The notes: generated by a model from the sequence alone, not told the origin. DNA of 60,730 nucleotides from Entamoeba invadens IP1 (GCF_000330505.1 NW_004191777.1:655558-716287), one strand, 5' to 3'. Positions 20,716 to 31,373 are shown, numbered from the stretch's first letter. Numbers and translations are program-made.

Positions 20716-21822
20716 TTATATCATCTGAAGTGCTATTATACGTGAGATCAAGAAATTACTCTCTCCACATAAGGCATTAGGTATACCTTCGTAATCGAAG
20801 GACTGTTGTTCACAAAAGTTCTCGTATTCACTCCCTTTCTTCCATATAAAGATGTCACGGAACCCCATCCAAAAGAGCCATTCCCACGTCTCTGAACCCA
20901 ATCGAAAGGCATCACGCTTCCGCTCATTCTTGATCACAAATTTCTTCATGTCTGCTACCCGCCCATTTGATTCTAATGAGAACACAAAAGCGTCAGAGTC
21001 GTCGATAATACACGAGCGCTCGATTGTAGGGTTGACATAACCACCAAAGACATTGTTCTTTGTATCTTTTATGACAAAGACGACATTCTTTCTATTCAAC
21101 ACTCGTTGCCCAAATACACTACTGGACTTTGCCCAATCATCACTATTGGAATCAAAGACTACCGTCCCAACTTTCATCTTCGTCCAATTTTCAAGTTGAG
21201 CAATTTGTGGCTCTGTGATGAAGGCACCGATACGCTCCTTCTCTTTTCTTACCATATTAATCTTGGAAGATAACCGCTTCTCTGATGTCTTTAACATACG
21301 GTCGACTAAATCATACGTCTGTGTGCGCGAGAGTTGATAACCACATCCTAAGACTATATCTTTCTGAGCAGACGCTATGTGAAGAACACGACGAACCAAA
21401 TTGGACTTCTTGGCAGTCAACTCTCCATTATTGAAAGCCAGAAGAACATAATCAAAGATCGGTTCACCTCTGTGGTGTCGGATAACAAACTCAAATTCTT
21501 CATCAGACATCTTCTTGATCTTGTCAATGTTCGATTTGTCGTCGTCGACTAATTTAATCAACTTTTTTGACTCATCAATCAGCTCCGGTGTGATGTTATA
21601 AGCATTCACTAACTCGGTCTCGACTTTCTCTGTTAACACGTGTTTGTCTAAAAAATCAACAACCAAATATGGACTCCCCATCCCTTGAAATTGCATGATG
21701 TTCTTCACATCCAATGCTTCAAATACCATGTCTCTTAAAAGTTCAAAACACTTCCTAACCCTGCCATCAGGTATCGACGTTATGTTCTGATTGAATTTGT
21801 CCGCTAACGTCTTATTAATCAT
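20716..21822 (-). CDS. TLDc-domain protein (copy 1)
   Basis: A 368-residue protein. The C-terminal half (~205-368) resembles a TLDc domain: LENWTKMKVGTVVFDS, VVFVIKDTKNNVFGGYV, AFVFSLESNGR and a final GESNFL segment. The N-terminal half is helical and unrecognised. A second protein of the same family is encoded at 31374-32246 on the other strand. I use the ATG at 21822. The frame is open four codons further, but only with a non-ATG codon, and AAACTTGAAAA directly precedes this ATG at nearly the same spacing as in copy 2. TLDc proteins elsewhere bind V-ATPase or act in oxidative-stress protection; the large Entamoeba family has no clear function. Confidence 0.8.
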   Translation of the reverse strand: MINKTLADKFNQNITSIPDGRVRKCFELLRDMVFEALDVKNIMQFQGMGSPYLVVDFLDKHVLTEKVETELVNAYNITPELIDESKKLIKLVDDDKSNIDKIKKMSDEEFEFVIRHHRGEPIFDYVLLAFNNGELTAKKSNLVRRVLHIASAQKDIVLGCGYQLSRTQTYDLVDRMLKTSEKRLSSKINMVRKEKERIGAFITEPQIAQLENWTKMKVGTVVFDSNSDDWAKSSSVFGQRVLNRKNVVFVIKDTKNNVFGGYVNPTIERSCIIDDSDAFVFSLESNGRVADMKKFVIKNERKRDAFRLGSETWEWLFWMGFRDIFIWKKGSEYENFCEQQSFDYEGIPNALCGESNFLISRIIALQMI

Positions 21823-22255
21823 TTCTATTTTCAAGTTTTCGGCCTTTCATTTCTTCTATTTTTTGTTGTGTGTTGTATTTTAAAGTATTGGGGTCTTACC
21901 TTTTGATCTTTTTGGCTGTTCAAACTCCACAATATAGTAACGAATTTCTAAAAAGTAGTTTAATGAAAGTAAAACATTCTATTTGAATAAAACTTGTTTG
22001 TAGTTTCCTCTTATTAACATGTATCATTTATTATAAAAAAATTATATAAATATTATAATACATTGTAACAGAGTTTTTCTCAACTTCTTTTTTTTATTAT
22101 AAATTATTTTTATAGTTTATTTTGACATTAAAAAATAATATTATTAATTAATAAAAAATCTAAGTATAGAATTAATTATTAATAATTTGCTTAACAACTA
22201 ATAGTTCAACTGAACCACTAAATTTAATAAAGAACTCAACATACAGCATCTGGAC
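21823..22255. other. AT-rich intergenic region
   Basis: Upstream of TLDc copy 1 and downstream of the large coiled-coil gene (both on the minus strand). AT-rich, with the AAACTTG leader motif near 21839. No gene is seen. Confidence 0.5.
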
Positions 22256-25200
22256 TTATTTGGTTATTTGTCCTTTGGCATATTTCACAACCCACTCGTT
22301 GTATCTGTCAAATGAATTTTCCTGATAACATTTCTTGAACAAGAAGAGCGGGTTTTCTGCCACTCTCTTTAACATACTCTTCGACCCACCATACTCGATC
22401 ACTTGCATCTTCAAAGCCGTCCAAACTGCTTCGAAGTAATGATATTCAAGGCTCTTCATTATTTTGTCATCCCGTTGTTGTAACAAGTTTTGTTTACTCA
22501 TAACTTGTTCACTTAAAGTATCTACACTACATCGCAGTTTAGTGTTTTCAACACGCAATTGTCTCACTGCTATTTCATTCTCTCTTGCTTCATCCTCGCC
22601 AGGCTCACCGACACTCCCACTTTCTCCAATTTCCTTTCTGACGTAATCGTTGTAATCATCTTGGATGTGCTTTTTCTCCATTATTTCCTTTTCAAGACGT
22701 TCTTTAAGACTTTCAAGTTCTGTTGTTCGCTCGTTCAATGTGTCTTCCAAGTTCTTTTTCTCACTTTCTGTCTTTCCGATGACACTCTGGTTGTTGTCTT
22801 TCAAGTTTTCTATAAGCTGCTCTTTGTCACTTAATTTGTTGTTTAACTCGTTGATAGTGTCTTTCAGGTCCCAATTCGCCTTTTCCAATTCGCTTTGTTT
22901 CTGTCTCAAGTCTTCGATGGTGTTGTTCATCCCACTGCGCGTGTTTTGAATACGACTAACAGTCTGATCGGAATTTGCACGACTTTTTACAGTACGCAGT
23001 TGCTTCTCAAGGTCGTCAATTTTCTCTTTGAGTGTTGTGACCTCTTGTTCCTTCGCAATATTCTCTTCGCTTAAGGAAGTAAGTTCTTGTGTGTCAACTT
23101 TGCTCTTCTCTAATTGAGTTTTTAAGAGAGCGACCATCCCTTCAAACCCTTCTATTTTCTCTTGCAATTGAGAGACTTCATCTTTCTTTTGTTCTAAAGA
23201 AGTTGAGAGGTGTTGGTTCTCCTTTTTAAGAGTCAAAACTTGTTGGATGTTGTCAGTGTTATTTGTTCTTTTGTCATTCGACAGTTTTTCAATTTCATCA
23301 TTCAGACTCGAATTTTCTTCTTCAAGTGACTTCTTTGCATTTTCACTCTCAGTCAACTCTTTTTCAAGACTTTTCAGTTGTTCTTTAAGTTTGTTAATGT
23401 TCTCTTCTGATTGGACCAAAGAGTCTTTGACATCTTTGTGTTGTGAAAGCTGATCGCTCAACCTCGAATTTTCAGCACGCAATTTATCAAGTTCTGCATT
23501 GAGAATAGATGATTCGCTAACAAAACCAGACACCTTTGTTTTTAAATCGGAAATTTCTTCTTTTAATTTCTTATTTTCTTCATTCAGTGCTTCTATTTGA
23601 TTTTTCAGAAGTACTGCGCTACTATCTCCACCGGCTATTTTCTGTGTTAATGCAGTAATCTGAGTCTCAAAATTCACTTTTTCGGCTGTAACTTTCTGAA
23701 ACTCTTCTTCTTGTTGCTGGATCTTTATATTCAATTCCTCAATCTGTAAATTGACCGACTTAATGGTTTTGTCCTTCTCTGAATTTTGTTGTTCCAAAGT
23801 ATGTTTTTCCAAATTGACCTTTTCGAGTTCTTCATTCAGCTTTTGCATCCCATCGCTGCCATTTGCCATGTCGCTCATCACCTTTGCTTTTTCATTTTCA
23901 ACCTTTTCGACTTTGTCTTCAAGTGTTTTGATTTGTTCTTTCTGGTCTTCAATTTGTTTTTCCAATTTGTTATTCTTGTCGACTTGTTCTTTCATCTCTT
24001 CTTGAATTTTATTCTTTTCGCTTTGAAGATTTTGAATGTCTTCATTCGATTTTGTTATTTCTTCCTTTCCGTCTGTAATTTGCTTCAAAAGATTTTGTTT
24101 CTCAATTTCAAAGTCGTTTTTCATCTTTTCATTTTGTTGTGTGTTCTCTTGATTAACCTTTTCAAGTTGTGTCTTCAAACTTTCAACTTCTTTCGACACC
24201 TCGTCGAATGTTGTCAAATTCGTTTCTTTCTCTTTTGTTAAGATGTCAATACGCTCATTCATTTTCGTGTTTTCCTCATCCTTTTCTGCAATGCTTTGCT
24301 TCAATTCCTCAATCTTCAAATTCAATGTTTTCAAGTTCTTCTCGTTCGTTTCGTCGGAGGCTTGCTTCTCCTTTTTTACACTTTCAAGTTCTTCGGCCAC
24401 CTTCTCCATTCCTTCGTTGCAATTCGCCTTATCTTCTCGCATTTTGATTTTTTCTTCTTCAACCTTTTTCAAGCTTTCTTCAAGCTCTGAAACACGTGCG
24501 TCCTTCACTTCGCTTATTTTCAAAAGTCTTGTTTTTTCGTCGTTTAATTCTGCAATTGTTTTATTGAGACTTTCTTCTTTCTTAGTTTTGACCATAATAC
24601 TTACATCCTGGTCTTCAACTTGCTTTTTAAGTTTGTCGATTTCTTCTTGAAACGACTTAAAAGCTTCGTCGTTGAATGGCAAAGTGTCTTCTTCTGTTGT
24701 TTGCTCTTCTGTTTTTGAGTCTGTCCCCGCACTCGTATCGTCTTCCTTTTTCTTGTCTTTCTTCCCTTTCATCTTTTGAAAGAAACTCAGCCGCCTTTCT
24801 TTCTTGTCTTTGCCGCTTTTGTCTTTCTCCTTCTCTTTATGAGGTTCAGCTTCCTTTTCAACAGGACTGTCTTCCGCTTTGGCGGGAGTCTCAGTGCTGT
24901 CTGTCGTAAACCGTTTGCCAGAACCCGCTCGGGACATTCTTCGATTCAAAAAATTTGATTTCCGCAGGGGTTCTTCTTGACCTTTTTCTGTGCTTATTTC
25001 TTCTTTGATTTCTTCTTTTGGGGGTTCTTGAGGCACATCCTCTTTTGGTTGTTCGGGTTGTTTGTTTTTGTTGTTTTGTTTCGCCAATGTTTCGAGGATA
25101 CGTCGTTTTTCTTCTTCTTCCTCATCGTCAAGTTGTGGTTCTGTGTCATCTTCTTCTTTTGTAGTAGTTGTGGTCCTTGTAAATTGAGGTTCGGGTTCTG

Positions 25201-25261
25201 CGACTGGTTGTGTCACACCCGCGCGAGTTCTTCGATTCTTGCCAAGTTGAATTCTCGACAT
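22256..25261 (-). CDS. Large coiled-coil protein (1001 aa), function unknown
   Basis: A 1001-residue protein. Residues ~1-200 are charged and probably disordered (Pro/Glu/Lys/Thr-rich, with RRMSRAGSG and RRLSFFQKMKGKK basic patches that look like kinase sites). Residues ~205-920 are one long coiled coil with leucine/isoleucine heptads and very many Glu, Lys and Gln. The last ~80 residues are globular and aromatic (LEYHYFEAVWTALKMQ ... FDRYNEWVVKY). That C-terminal module is likely to be the targeting domain. The layout resembles golgins or cytoskeletal tethers, but I do not recognise a GRIP or other known domain. Several long open frames on the opposite strand here are by-products of the biased codon use and are not genes. 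Confidence 0.8.
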   Translation of the reverse strand: MSRIQLGKNRRTRAGVTQPVAEPEPQFTRTTTTTKEEDDTEPQLDDEEEEEKRRILETLAKQNNKNKQPEQPKEDVPQEPPKEEIKEEISTEKGQEEPLRKSNFLNRRMSRAGSGKRFTTDSTETPAKAEDSPVEKEAEPHKEKEKDKSGKDKKERRLSFFQKMKGKKDKKKEDDTSAGTDSKTEEQTTEEDTLPFNDEAFKSFQEEIDKLKKQVEDQDVSIMVKTKKEESLNKTIAELNDEKTRLLKISEVKDARVSELEESLKKVEEEKIKMREDKANCNEGMEKVAEELESVKKEKQASDETNEKNLKTLNLKIEELKQSIAEKDEENTKMNERIDILTKEKETNLTTFDEVSKEVESLKTQLEKVNQENTQQNEKMKNDFEIEKQNLLKQITDGKEEITKSNEDIQNLQSEKNKIQEEMKEQVDKNNKLEKQIEDQKEQIKTLEDKVEKVENEKAKVMSDMANGSDGMQKLNEELEKVNLEKHTLEQQNSEKDKTIKSVNLQIEELNIKIQQQEEEFQKVTAEKVNFETQITALTQKIAGGDSSAVLLKNQIEALNEENKKLKEEISDLKTKVSGFVSESSILNAELDKLRAENSRLSDQLSQHKDVKDSLVQSEENINKLKEQLKSLEKELTESENAKKSLEEENSSLNDEIEKLSNDKRTNNTDNIQQVLTLKKENQHLSTSLEQKKDEVSQLQEKIEGFEGMVALLKTQLEKSKVDTQELTSLSEENIAKEQEVTTLKEKIDDLEKQLRTVKSRANSDQTVSRIQNTRSGMNNTIEDLRQKQSELEKANWDLKDTINELNNKLSDKEQLIENLKDNNQSVIGKTESEKKNLEDTLNERTTELESLKERLEKEIMEKKHIQDDYNDYVRKEIGESGSVGEPGEDEARENEIAVRQLRVENTKLRCSVDTLSEQVMSKQNLLQQRDDKIMKSLEYHYFEAVWTALKMQVIEYGGSKSMLKRVAENPLFLFKKCYQENSFDRYNEWVVKYAKGQITK

Positions 25262-25681
25262 ATAATTAATTCATTTTTCAGTTCATAATATGGTGTGTTT
25301 GGTAGATATATTACACAACAGCATAATAGACTGTGGTGTTTTTTAATACACTTTTTATTAGTTTCATATATTTATAATACTAAGAATTCCGATATTTTGG
25401 TTGTTATTAATTCTTTTTGCATTTCTAAATTCATATAAAACACCCCATTAGCTTAGTTCATGTTTTCTCATAAAATTGTGTATAAATGAATAACATACAA
25501 AAGTGTTGAAATTACACGTTTTTTTTTGTTAATTATTTCTTACTATTGATATCAACATAGTTTTAACACGTCCAATTTATTGCATTTGAAGTAGTTATAT
25601 ATAAACTTCATTTTTAATATAATATGGTACATATTATAACAAAGAGTCACCGTTCATCAACGAAAAGAATTGAATAGTAAA
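25262..25681. other. AT-rich intergenic region
   Basis: Between two minus-strand genes. A/T-rich with no coding-like frame. The last part should be the promoter of the coiled-coil gene. Confidence 0.5.
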
Positions 25682-26296
25682 TTACAAATCAAATACAACA
25701 TTTCTCATATGATGCGCCCGATTAAATGACCCCAAAGTTATATTGGCCATACCAAATGTGCAGTGATCCGCTTTTGTTGATTGACAAAGGCTTTGTGCAA
25801 GTAATGAACTCTGGTAACATGACATAACAAGTTCATCATAATTGTGAATCATCGTATTTTTGATTATTTCTTTCTCCTCTTGTTCCTTCACAACAACTTT
25901 TCCAACTTCTTTGATGTGCGTTGGAGATTGTGGTAACACTATTGAAGACAAAGATTCTTCCGACGAATTACTCTTTTTGAGTCTGTAATATCCTCTTCCC
26001 AAAAAATTGTCTTTTCCGTTTTCAACTCGATCACTTCTATTGAGTGCGTCAAGCAAATTCTTTTTCCACGTTTTTCTTGATTTTGATGTGAGTTCTTTTA
26101 GTACACAGGAATGCAAGTCGACGAAGTTGCAAACGTCGAATCTAAAAGAAAAGAACTCTTGGTCGGGGTTGAGTTGTTTTAAGGACTTTAAGATCCAAAG
26201 ACAAAGTGTTGTTGCTTTGACTTCTTTCATTTTTGTATCAGTGTTTGATTTGGTGCACAAATAGCAAGTACAAGTGTTCAGTGTCTTGACTTCCAT
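25682..26296 (-). CDS. Small protein with a possible Ash2-type winged helix
   Basis: A 204-residue protein. The first 15 residues hold three Cys (CTCYLC). Residues ~30-115 read as a helical domain ending in TWKKNLLDALNRSD...FLGRGYYRLKK. The spacing of the Trp, the Leu-rich helix and the final GxGYYxL strand is like the winged-helix fold of Ash2L and related chromatin proteins. The rest is Ser-rich, then a conserved-looking C-terminus without recognisable motifs. There is no signal peptide. A DNA- or chromatin-binding role is therefore possible, but this is pattern recognition by eye. Start at the ATG at 26296. Confidence 0.6.
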   Translation of the reverse strand: MEVKTLNTCTCYLCTKSNTDTKMKEVKATTLCLWILKSLKQLNPDQEFFSFRFDVCNFVDLHSCVLKELTSKSRKTWKKNLLDALNRSDRVENGKDNFLGRGYYRLKKSNSSEESLSSIVLPQSPTHIKEVGKVVVKEQEEKEIIKNTMIHNYDELVMSCYQSSLLAQSLCQSTKADHCTFGMANITLGSFNRAHHMRNVVFDL

Positions 26297-27547
26297 AACT
26301 TTTTGGGGTGTGAAGAAAGAAGTTCGCTTTTATAATAAGAAGTCAACCCTCTGGATAAAACAAAGAGCCAAAAATTTTTCGCTCTTTTCCTTATTTTCTA
26401 TGAATAGCTGTTTCATTTTTCATTTTCATCGTTAAGCTTTTTAATTGAGGCAATTTCAACTTTTGTGTGTTAATTATTTCTTTTTCCCTGAGAATATCCA
26501 CATGTTTTATATAACCATTTGTTTTGTTAAATCAAGAAGTGAAATGCGCCTTCACCTGATCATTCCTCTGTTGTATTTAACTTACTAATCATTTTTTAAC
26601 TATTCTATTTTTAATACTATGAAATAAGTATTAAAAATTAATAAGAAATTTCCCCACCATTTTACGTTGTGTTTGTCTATTATTTAATTACTTCTGAAAT
26701 AATTTACCCGAAAAACAATATTATTTAATCGCAAAATAAAACAAATATTTATTGTTTGAATGGGAAATAATAGAATTAGACTGCAGTATTTTTAGATTTG
26801 AGTCTCTTTGTTGTGGTTACAAATAAATATAACAACCCAAATCTCCCGTTTTCACAGATAAAAAAATATTAATTTATATTGGACGGTTTAAAATTTTAAA
26901 AATGCGCCATTTAATAATTTGATGGCAACGGGGGCATTTTTACACCTCCAAAAACAGTCATTTATTTTTCTGTTATTTTTTTTTCAAGTTCTAAAGTTGT
27001 CTGTTTCCTAAAAAAAGGTCTTTTTTTGTCTCTCCTTTTTATTAGTAACATTTTTTATTATAATTAAAGTTATGAAAACTAATAAAACAACAATACCTTC
27101 TCTTATAAATTATTTTTGTCAATTCCCGTTTTTTAAAGTAATAATTACTAAAATTAACAAGAATTCAACACAAAAAAAACTATTTCAGATATAAAATTTG
27201 TTTAAAATGTTTTTTAAAACATTTATTTAAAAATTTCTTTTGTTTGATTAAAAAAATTGATTGGTAAATTTACTATAATTTAGTATTATAATACATAGTA
27301 AAACGACATAAAAAGAAAAACTAATAATATTAATAAAAAAATAATATATCATTAATTAGCCATTATAATTCTATGTATTAGAAACATTTAATAAGTATTA
27401 CAATAATTATTCAAATAGTTTTATTAATATTTAAATAATAAAAGGTATTAAAAGAGTTATACACAAGGTTACAAAATAACGACTTACAGATAGTAGTATA
27501 AACACAACAAAAGCATATTCAAATGCTATAACATAAGGGTTCAATTA
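26297..27547. other. Long AT-rich intergenic region
   Basis: About 1.25 kb, very AT-rich, with poly-T and poly-A runs. I searched both strands for frames and RNA-like elements and found nothing supportable. Confidence 0.5.
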
Positions 27548-27781
27548 TTATGCCTTTATTGTTTTCTTGAGGGTAACCTTGAGGTTTCTCATTCTTCCAG
27601 TTCCTTGAGTTCTTCTTCTGAGTGCTTTGTATCCCCAGTTGTATCTTCTCATCTGTGGGTCTGGATATCCGCATGAGGCACATCTCTGTTTTTGCAAATG
27701 CCACGCACGATTTCCGCATCTCTTGCAAAGAATGTGAGTTTTGTTGTGTCTTGTTCCTCTGCAGCTTGTTCCCTTAGTCAT
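27548..27781 (-). CDS. 60S ribosomal protein eL37
   Basis: A 77-residue ribosomal protein of the large subunit. It begins [16 protein letters not shown] and has the zinc-binding Cys pairs CKRC (19, 22) and CASC (34, 37). It then has the basic [19 protein letters not shown] segment that contacts 5.8S/28S rRNA. It is 10-20 residues shorter than the usual eL37 and ends soon after the RMRNLK motif, so the C-terminal basic tail is reduced. The gene is unspliced in this model and sits alone between long AT-rich stretches. Confidence 0.93.
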   Translation of the reverse strand: MTKGTSCRGTRHNKTHILCKRCGNRAWHLQKQRCASCGYPDPQMRRYNWGYKALRRRTQGTGRMRNLKVTLKKTIKA

Positions 27782-28236
27782 AAATGTGGCAATTTAGTTC
27801 GTGAGGGTTATTCCCTTCCTATGTAATTTTTTATAATACATTTCTTATAATGTTTACTATATTTTTCTGGTTCTTTTTCCCTTATTTTTATTATTTGAAT
27901 TTTTTGTTTTTTTTCCATCAATTAGTTGTTTTTTTTCTTTACATACTTGTTAAAAAAAATAATAAATCGTTTTTTTTTAATATTAGTTTTTATGCGAAAA
28001 TTTCAATACGACCTTTCCAAAACTACTATTTGTTGAAATGTTAATTATATAATAAATAATAAGAATGAAATGATACACAAAACACAACGGAAATATAATT
28101 AACCCCCAAAATTCCCGATGTATTATGTTAAACAATCTGCCTGTTATTTAAGAAAAAATTCAAAGAGAAAAATAAACAAGTATTTAAGGATACTAAAAGA
28201 AGAAAAAGAGAACTTGAAAAGCATAGAAAATCACAT
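27782..28236. other. Divergent intergenic region
   Basis: Between eL37 (minus) and CYRI (plus). Poly-T runs at 27900-27980 produce a Phe-rich spurious frame. A GAACTTG motif lies at 28210-28216, before the CYRI ATG. Confidence 0.5.
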
Positions 28237-29196
28237 ATGGGGGCAATACTATCGTTATTCCAAGGTGGTGAGCGTGGCGATAAAATTATTCTTGACTTTG
28301 AGAATGTTATCCCAAACGAAAAGGAACAGGACTTGTACTCTCAAGTTGACAAAAGTCTCCAACGCTCGTCACAAGTGTTAGACGAGATAACTAACTACAA
28401 AGGATGTGAAGAATTAATACGAAAGGCTATCTCACAAGTGTCTCAAGAAAACGAAGAAGCATGTTGGAAAGCTTTAATACCACGTGTTGACATCCTTTTT
28501 AACTTCTACGATTTTTCCAATCAATTAAAGGAAATATTTACTCAAATCATTCAAGTGCTTTCGATGGAAGAAGCAAAGTCATCTCTTACAAACTATCAAG
28601 GCCTCTCGAAACAACTTGGTCTTGTCTTGAGCTTTGTGTTGCAATTTGACAACAAGAAGTTGGGCAATTCGTCCATTCAAAACGACTTTTCGTATTATAG
28701 AAGAACACTGAACAGAATGAAAGGTGTCAAGAAAGATTATGAAATCAAAATTAAAGACGATGTCGCAAATAAGATGTCGATGTTCTTTGCGTTTTCATCT
28801 CCGATGATGAAAGTACTCACAGAGGCGGTCAACGACTTTTCGAAAAATGCGTCCGATGTCGTGAAAGATAACATCAGCGGGTTGTTATGCACTTTGGCGA
28901 ATGTATGCAACGACATGGTCACTTCACAAACATTTGAGAAGGTCGAAACAAATTTGTTTTGTCTCAGAGTCATGACAGGGAGCATCATCTTGAATGATAT
29001 TGTGTCGGCGTTTGGGAGTTTTCACAAAAAGACGCCAATACGGGTGAGGGAGTGTATCATGCAATTAAAGAACTACGGACAACAAGACGAACTGATTTGT
29101 GAAACTACTAAAAGTCTTCTTGATACATTGAGGTTCACATCAAAACACATCCAAGACCAAGAGACACCTGGGTACATTAAAGCACTCCTCATTTGA
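28237..29196 (+). CDS. CYRI/FAM49 (CYFIP-related Rac1 interactor)
   Basis: A 319-residue protein, almost exactly the length of animal CYRI-A/B (~323). It begins MGAILSLF, so Gly2 is a plausible N-myristoylation site as in the family. The sequence tracks CYRI throughout: IILDFENVIPNEKEQ, IQNDFSYYRRTLNRM, CLRVMTGSIILNDIV and LRFTSKHIQD. Arg155-Arg156 correspond to the CYRI-B arginines needed to bind active Rac1. CYRI competes with the WAVE complex subunit CYFIP for Rac1 and limits Arp2/3-driven protrusions and macropinocytosis. In an amoeba this would tune motility and uptake. Confidence 0.93.
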   Translation: MGAILSLFQGGERGDKIILDFENVIPNEKEQDLYSQVDKSLQRSSQVLDEITNYKGCEELIRKAISQVSQENEEACWKALIPRVDILFNFYDFSNQLKEIFTQIIQVLSMEEAKSSLTNYQGLSKQLGLVLSFVLQFDNKKLGNSSIQNDFSYYRRTLNRMKGVKKDYEIKIKDDVANKMSMFFAFSSPMMKVLTEAVNDFSKNASDVVKDNISGLLCTLANVCNDMVTSQTFEKVETNLFCLRVMTGSIILNDIVSAFGSFHKKTPIRVRECIMQLKNYGQQDELICETTKSLLDTLRFTSKHIQDQETPGYIKALLI

Positions 29197-29775
29197 GTTA
29201 ATGTGTTTGTACAAGTCAATTTTGTTAGGAGTTATCTTTTATCGTTTTTAATGGTAAATTTTTATTATAACAATAATACATTTATTTTTATTGAAGAAAT
29301 AATTCGAATATTTAATTGATCTTTTTAAATAGTATTAAAAGATATTATTAAAAAACATAGTATTAACCATACAATTATTACTTTTATATTTATAAGTAAA
29401 CTACAATTTATAATATTTTTATTATCATTTTATTATCATTTTGAATTAAAAAATTAATATATTTATTATAAAAATAACTAAAATAGTGTGTTTCATTTTA
29501 ATAAATAAAATTACTTATTAAAGTATTATAATAGAACTAACTTTATAATTTGAAAAATTATAAGGTTTCGAAGTGTTATTTATAAATATAGAAATAAAAA
29601 CTATTCAAAAATGACAATTCTTTTGAAACACTTATTCAAGGAAACAACCCGAAAACAAAGAACAGATAAATAAGAAACAAATAATTAAAAAAACATACGA
29701 ATTAGTAGAATTGCTAATAATTTTCAATTTGTCTTATTTGACTAAAAATTAACAAAAATTCAACTCAAAAATAAT
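29197..29775. other. AT-rich intergenic region with an Inr-like element
   Basis: AT-rich and without coding frames. It contains AAAAATTCA at 29754-29762, an exact match to the Entamoeba Inr consensus, 13 nt before the kinase ATG. Confidence 0.6.
29754..29762 (+). promoter_or_regulatory. Inr-like element (AAAAATTCA)
   Basis: Exact match to the E. histolytica initiator consensus, at the position expected for the very short 5' UTRs of this genus, before the kinase starting at 29776. Confidence 0.5.
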
Positions 29776-31147
29776 ATGAGCTTATGTAGTCCTCCTCTCT
29801 ACAAAATTGGGAATTACATTATAGGGAAGCGATTGGGTGAAGGGTCGACATGTGTTGTACATCTCTGTTTTGACATTTCGACTGGGATTAAATATGCGGT
29901 GAAAATTATTAACAAAAGTATATTCAACAATTCGAAAGCGAAAACGCGGATAGATCGAGAAGTCGCCTTTTTAAAAATACTCAAAAGTCGATTTATCATT
30001 CAATTGTATCAAGTTTATGAAACATCAACGAATTTATTTCTTGTGATGGATTATATGCCCGGCGGTGAGTTATATGACTTGATATGTACACGAAAAACCA
30101 TTGACATCACAACTTCTATTATTATTTTTTGTCAACTCATTCGTGCGGTCAAATACCTCCACTCCAAATGTATTTGGTTTGTTCCTTTATATTATAAAAG
30201 TTGTTTGAAACATTATAAAGTTATAAATTATATAACTCATATGTAGTCATCGCGATATCAAGCCAGAAAATGTCTTATTAGACTCGACACTGAAAGAAAT
30301 CAAACTCATCGACTTGGGATTTTCTGTCTATCAAGTCGACGACAAAAAGATTTGCGAATTTAGTGGAACCCCAGAGTACTCCGCACCAGAAGTAATTTCT
30401 CGAATACCTTATAACCCTTATATTGCTGATGTATATTCATGTGGGATGGTGTTATACGTCATGTTGTATGGCAAAAGAATGACTCCAGAAAACTACCCAG
30501 AAGACAAAGGGATAGGCATTATTCTTCAACAAATGCTTGAGAAAGACCCTGAAAAGAGAATTACTTTGGATGGAGTATTGGATTCTGTGTATCTGGCAGA
30601 AGCTTTTAAACACTACACAGACACACCAGTCACATTATATAGCGGTCCTTTGGTCAACACCCCACACCCCGACTTGTTAAATACACTTAACTATATCGTC
30701 CCATATTTGCACGTCTCTACTGTAAGAAATTTACTCGCATCTCCAAACCAAAACACGTTGAAAGAAATATATCGAATCATCGAGGCTCAGTACTTTAACA
30801 CACCAGAAGAGTTCAAATTCTCAAGAACGGGAAACCATTGCAAACTCTTTGCAATACCAGTTGTCGAACAACTCAATGGCACCCAAAAAAGTCTGGAAAA
30901 AATAGTTGATTTTTCCAAAAACAATTTTGCAACCGTCAAAAATGTTATTCGTTATTTTTTGGAAGATCTTAATATTCGGAATTCACAGTATCTTGGATTT
31001 GAAAATGAAAAGTGCTGCGATTTCAAAATAAAGTATGTGGAAACAGGCGAGGGTGTTAGGGTCGTATTGACAACGAGTCCGGGCGAGCACGGATTTACGG
31101 ACTTGTGTAGTCTGCTTGATGTGTTGTTAAAACTTAGTTTAGAATAG
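29776..31147 (+). CDS. Ser/Thr protein kinase, SNF1/MARK-like (CAMK group), one intron
   Basis: Spliced model: exons 29776-30176 and 30247-31147, giving 433 residues. The 70-nt intron (30177-30246) starts GTTTGT and ends TGTAG. It splits the catalytic loop, and joining gives KCICHRDIKPEN. The kinase domain (~12-240) has GEGSTCVV, the Lys in YAVKII, Asp137 in HRD, DLG (Asp156) where DFG is usual, and SAPE. The stretch after YVMLYG is ~25 residues shorter than usual, removing part of the substrate-binding C-lobe helices. The C-terminal ~170 residues end in a small alpha/beta region reminiscent of a KA1 domain. An AMPK/MARK-type energy or polarity kinase is the best guess. Confidence 0.88.
30177..30246 (+). 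other. Intron in SNF1/MARK-like kinase gene
   Basis: 70 nt, GTTTGT donor and TGTAG acceptor, phase 2. It restores the HRD catalytic loop. Confidence 0.9.
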
Positions 31148-31373
31148 ATTGGAAATAGTTCTCAAGTAACGGAATGTTATTAATTAATTTATTATTTAAT
31201 TCTAGTTTCATTTTTGTTTTTCGAATAATAAAAATATGAATAAAACAACTATAAATATAGATTTAATTTTGTTTCATAATTAACTTAAAATAGACTCAAC
31301 CGTCTAATGAAATTATAGTAAAATTTATATCAATTGCTAATAAAACTGGGAAATAACTAAACTTGAAAAAGAA

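Noticed and set aside
23247..25288. Several long plus-strand ORFs opposite the large coiled-coil gene
   Set aside because: They are the reverse complement of Glu/Lys/Gln-rich coiled-coil codons and give Phe/Ser/Leu-rich peptides without domains.
27850..28044. 64-residue Phe-rich ORF
   Set aside because: Made by poly-T runs in the intergenic region.
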